From NCBI GenBank assembly GCA_002778645.1, contig PFAQ01000041.1, positions 22,766 to 40,042 of the forward strand: a stretch of DNA of 17,277 nt, given 5' to 3'. The position numbers were made by a program, and so were the translations under genes. The notes beneath the pieces are model-generated. The model saw nothing but the letters and a program-made list of their open reading frames with translations. It had not been told where the DNA came from and did no database searches. The DNA comes from Candidatus Falkowbacteria bacterium CG10_big_fil_rev_8_21_14_0_10_39_9. GTDB taxonomy: Bacteria; Patescibacteriota; Patescibacteriia; Patescibacteriales; UBA12465. Positions 14,854 to 17,277 of this stretch are shown here, one piece after another (the first letter of the stretch is position 1; the number at the start of each line of letters is the position of its first letter).

Positions 14854-15805
14854 ACGAATTAAAACTATTTTTATGGGCACCCCAGAGTTTGGCGCCCGAG
14901 CCTTAGAAGCGCTTTTAGACAGCGACTTTTTTGATATTATTGCCGTGGTTACTCAACCTGATAAAAAGGTCGGACGAGGGTTAGAGCTGTCCACTCCGGC
15001 CATTAAAAAAGTAGCTCAAAAACACGGACTAACAATCTACCAACCGGAAATAATTCGTAATGAAGTTACTTTAATTAAGGATTTAAACCCAGACCTCATT
15101 GTCGTTGCCGCTTATGGTCAAATTATTCCCGTTTCTATTTTAGACATTCCCCCACATGGCTGCGTCAATGTCCATGGTTCTCTGCTTCCCAAATACCGCG
15201 GCGCCGCCTGTTTGCAAGCTCCAATTTTGAATGGCGAAAAATATAGTGGCGTCACTATTATGAAAATGAATGAAGGCTTAGACACTGGACCAATTTTAGC
15301 ACGAAAAAAAATCCGCCTCGCCCAAGACGAAACAGCTTCTTCCCTGCACGATAAATTGGCCGAGTTAGGTGCGCCACTCTTAATCAAGACCCTAAAAAAA
15401 TATATCAAAGGCGGAATAAAACCCAAAAAACAAAAGTCGCGCTACGCCACCTATGTCAAAATGCTCAAGAAAGAAGATGGCCATATTAACTGGCATAAGA
15501 GTGCGGTAGAAATAGAGCGAGTAACCAGGGCCCTTAATCCTTGGCCAGGGGCTTATGGCTATTTAACTGATGAGGACTTAAAAATTAATTCTGTTTTGTT
15601 TAAGATATGGGCAGTCAGACCAAAACCCCTTAAGATTAATAAATATAAGGTTGGACAGTTATTTCTCTATAATAGCGCTGTGGCCGTTCAGTGTGGACAA
15701 AACGCTTTAGTTATTATAAAGTTACAACTTGAGGGTCGCAAGGTTATGGAAGTAGATTCCTTTCTCCGCGGCAATCAAAACATTATCGGTAGTATTCTGA
15801 AGTAA
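14843..15805 (+). CDS. fmt: Methionyl-tRNA formyltransferase
   Basis: The enzyme transfers a formyl group from 10-formyl-tetrahydrofolate to Met-tRNA of the initiator, allowing initiation with fMet. The 320 residues show the N-terminal start FMGTPEFGARAL, the catalytic triad N109, H111 and D147 (VNVHGSLLPKYRG; MNEGLDTGPIL) and the C-terminal tRNA-binding part with LNPWPGAYGYL. The usual RGAAPIQ reads RGAACLQ. The ATG at 14843 lies inside the end of def; the next in-frame ATG (codon 11) would cut into the first strand. The stop is only 4 bases before tRNA-Glu, so the tRNA may be cut out of the same transcript. Confidence 0.98.
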   Translation: MGNKRIKTIFMGTPEFGARALEALLDSDFFDIIAVVTQPDKKVGRGLELSTPAIKKVAQKHGLTIYQPEIIRNEVTLIKDLNPDLIVVAAYGQIIPVSILDIPPHGCVNVHGSLLPKYRGAACLQAPILNGEKYSGVTIMKMNEGLDTGPILARKKIRLAQDETASSLHDKLAELGAPLLIKTLKKYIKGGIKPKKQKSRYATYVKMLKKEDGHINWHKSAVEIERVTRALNPWPGAYGYLTDEDLKINSVLFKIWAVRPKPLKINKYKVGQLFLYNSAVAVQCGQNALVIIKLQLEGRKVMEVDSFLRGNQNIIGSILK

Positions 15806-15809
15806 TATT

Positions 15810-15881
15810 GGCCTCTTCGTCTAACGGTTAGGACGCATGGTTCTCAACCATGCAACAGGAGTTCGACTCTCCTAGAGGCTA
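15810..15881 (+). tRNA. tRNA-Glu (anticodon CUC)
   Basis: A complete cloverleaf: acceptor GGCCTCT/AGAGGCT with a G1·U72 first pair, D-stem GTCT/GGAC, anticodon stem CATGG/CCATG with loop TTCTCAA, variable loop CAAC, and T-stem AGGAG/CTCCT with loop TTCGACT. The anticodon CTC (15843-15845) reads GAG. The 3' CCA is not encoded; the discriminator is A15881. Confidence 0.97.
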
Positions 15882-15884
15882 CAA

Positions 15885-15917
15885 AACAAAAAATAGGCTA
15901 AATGCCTATTTTTTGTT
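15885..15917. terminator. Bidirectional intrinsic terminator after tRNA-Glu
   Basis: AACAAAAAATAGGC (15885-15898) pairs perfectly with GCCTATTTTTTGTT (15904-15917) around a five-base loop. It sits 4 bases past the tRNA and also lies downstream of the convergent ABC gene, whose stop is at 15931. Confidence 0.9.
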
Positions 15918-15930
15918 GTTTTATAGAAAA

Positions 15931-17277
15931 TTATTCTTCAATTATTCTGCCCTCCTCCATCCTCACCTCAATATTACAATCCAACATTTCCACAAATTTT
16001 TCATCATGACTAATGATAATAAAGGTTGTTTCCGGTCTTCGAGCCTTTTCATCATTAATTATCCTGGCAATATCTTTCTTTGTCTCTTTATCCACCGAAG
16101 CGGTCGGCTCATCTAAAAACACTAACCTAGAATCACTGTTTCTGATCTTTAGTAAAACCCGAGCTAAGCCAATTCTAGATGTTTCACCGCCTGAAGTTTT
16201 GCCGGGATCGCCAGATCCAGCAAATAATTTTTCATCGAGATTTTTACCAAACCGACCATAAAGACCAACGTCTTTTAGAACCTCTTTTATTTTATAGTCA
16301 TTTATCTCCTGATTTAAACCAAATTTTAAATTGTTTTTCAAACTATCATCAAATAAATAAGGAAATTGGGACAAATAAGCAATTTTATTATAAATGGATT
16401 CTTCACCAGTTTTTTTAATATTTTCGACAACAACACCGCCGAACTTAACTTCGCCGGAATTGGGATGATAATAACCAGAGATTATTTTCATTAAAGTTGT
16501 CTTACCGGCCCCACTAGCGCCCTCTAAATAGGCCATCGAACCGGATGGTATATCCAAGTTAACATTATCCAGTATTTTTTTATTATCCAATTCAACGTTA
16601 ACATTTTTTAAATTAATGTCACCGTTTTTTATCTGGCCGGCACCTATTCGCCCCTTCTCTTTTTCCTCCTCTTCTTGGGCATAACCATTAAACATTAACT
16701 CCATTTGCATTATGTTTCTCAGTGACATCAACAGATTTCTCTTGGAACTTAATAAATTTTGAATTCCATTAGTGAAATTTCCTGAATAAATAATAGCAGC
16801 CAGAGTCTTGTCGGGAGATCCGCCAGCTAACAGACTAGCCGTTCCCAAAAGTGTTAAATTAATCGCATTGGCGAATCTAAAATAACCATCCTGAAAAACT
16901 TTAAAAAAACCTTTATTGCTTTGAGCAATTTTTTCTTTTTCTATAGACTCTTTAATTTCATTAAAAAATTTATCTTTTTCTCCGGCTAGCACAACTTCCA
17001 TGTGAGCACTGAGTTGTTCATTCAATTTTTTTGCCATTTGCTCAGAAGTTCTTTCGGCGCCCCTTTCTTTTTCCCAAAATTTTCCAACTTTTTGAAAATA
17101 TTTATCCAAAGATATGATTATACCAGAGGCCAAAACCGTGCCGCCGGCCAATACTGGGCTTTTCCCATAAAGCATTATGGCACTAGTGGTCAAGGTTGTG
17201 GCGGCGGGCAAAATATCAAAACTAACACTATTTAAAACGTTTTCATAACTATTGCGCCCCTCGCTAGCTCTATGTTT
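15931..17277 (-). CDS. ABC exporter, transmembrane and ATPase domains (5' end outside window)
   Basis: The frame is open to the right edge, giving 448 visible residues and no start codon. The first about 200 residues carry the C-terminal membrane helices of an ABC exporter half: two short hydrophobic segments near visible residues 29-56 (SAIMLYGK, GTVLASGIIISL) and another near 140-165, separated by a charged coiled stretch. The ATPase domain follows: Walker A GASGAGKTT (253-261), Q-loop in YLSQFPYLF, signature TSGGETSR (361-368) in place of LSGGQ, Walker B LVFLDEPTA with E390, and H-loop SHDE (H424). The layout fits an ABCB-type homo- or heterodimer exporter; substrate unknown. An internal TTG at 17211 is not a start, because coding continues upstream. 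It converges on the tRNA-Glu unit. Confidence 0.92.
   Translation of the reverse strand, partial: KHRASEGRNSYENVLNSVSFDILPAATTLTTSAIMLYGKSPVLAGGTVLASGIIISLDKYFQKVGKFWEKERGAERTSEQMAKKLNEQLSAHMEVVLAGEKDKFFNEIKESIEKEKIAQSNKGFFKVFQDGYFRFANAINLTLLGTASLLAGGSPDKTLAAIIYSGNFTNGIQNLLSSKRNLLMSLRNIMQMELMFNGYAQEEEEKEKGRIGAGQIKNGDINLKNVNVELDNKKILDNVNLDIPSGSMAYLEGASGAGKTTLMKIISGYYHPNSGEVKFGGVVVENIKKTGEESIYNKIAYLSQFPYLFDDSLKNNLKFGLNQEINDYKIKEVLKDVGLYGRFGKNLDEKLFAGSGDPGKTSGGETSRIGLARVLLKIRNSDSRLVFLDEPTASVDKETKKDIARIINDEKARRPETTFIIISHDEKFVEMLDCNIEVRMEEGRIIEE

Noticed and set aside
15850..16116. Plus-strand open frame overlapping tRNA-Glu
   Set aside because: It begins inside the tRNA, runs through its terminator and lies antisense to the ABC ATPase domain; no sign of coding.
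17209..17211. TTG start for the ABC exporter
   Set aside because: The frame is open with plausible coding upstream to the window edge, and a whole exporter needs more membrane helices than would remain.
1..17277. CRISPR array, insertion sequence or prophage
   Set aside because: I saw no regularly spaced repeats, transposase, terminal inverted repeats or phage structural genes anywhere in the window.

Overview
The window is AT-rich and tightly packed. It suggests a small-genome member of the Candidate Phyla Radiation (Patescibacteria). The grounds are a secreted β-propeller protein of the PF09826 type, Clp-family ATPases with unusual domain content, a secreted lysozyme-like protein with C-terminal 'RPF' repeats, compact operons, and almost no Shine-Dalgarno sequences in front of the genes. 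This lineage call is inference from protein style, not from a marker gene. TGA acts as a stop in the gene ending at 5448, so the code looks standard (table 11) rather than the TGA=Gly code of some relatives.

Layout. 1-2930 (minus): a β-propeller protein with an N-terminal membrane anchor, followed by a multi-spanning membrane protein cut off by the window edge. 3091-3465 (plus): an orphan response-regulator receiver with its own promoter and a bidirectional terminator. 3531-5087 (minus): a polyprenyl-phosphate sugar-1-phosphate transferase (WecA/TagO/MraY type) fused in frame to a complete epoxyqueuosine reductase QueH domain. 5182-5448 (plus): a small unknown gene whose promoter occupies the same DNA as the promoter of the fusion gene. 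8456-5502 (minus): a two-gene operon of a small membrane protein and a membrane-anchored double-AAA+ Clp-like ATPase with a degenerate first ATPase ring. 8631-8894 (plus): a second small unknown gene with its own promoter, a leader hairpin and a terminator.

9049-11700 (plus) is a ClpB-type disaggregase under a consensus promoter and a perfect CIRCE operator, so it is probably repressed by HrcA and heat-inducible. It also has an IGF loop of the kind ClpA/ClpC use to dock ClpP. 11806-15881 (plus) is a run of closely spaced genes: a secreted lysozyme-like protein with repeats, an extradiol-dioxygenase/MEMO-fold (LigB-like) protein, a small unknown protein, peptide deformylase (def), methionyl-tRNA formyltransferase (fmt) and tRNA-Glu(CUC), closed by a strong terminator shared with the convergent ABC exporter gene (15931 to the right edge, minus).

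Themes. Protein quality control is represented twice: a normal CIRCE-controlled ClpB-like machine and a membrane-tethered relative that has lost many first-ring catalytic and pore residues. Translation start and N-terminal processing are represented by def, fmt and a tRNA, and tRNA modification by QueH. Cell-envelope functions run through the glycosyltransferase, lysozyme-like protein, β-propeller and ABC exporter. The best candidates for something undescribed are the glycosyltransferase-QueH fusion and the membrane-anchored pseudo-Clp with its small membrane partner.
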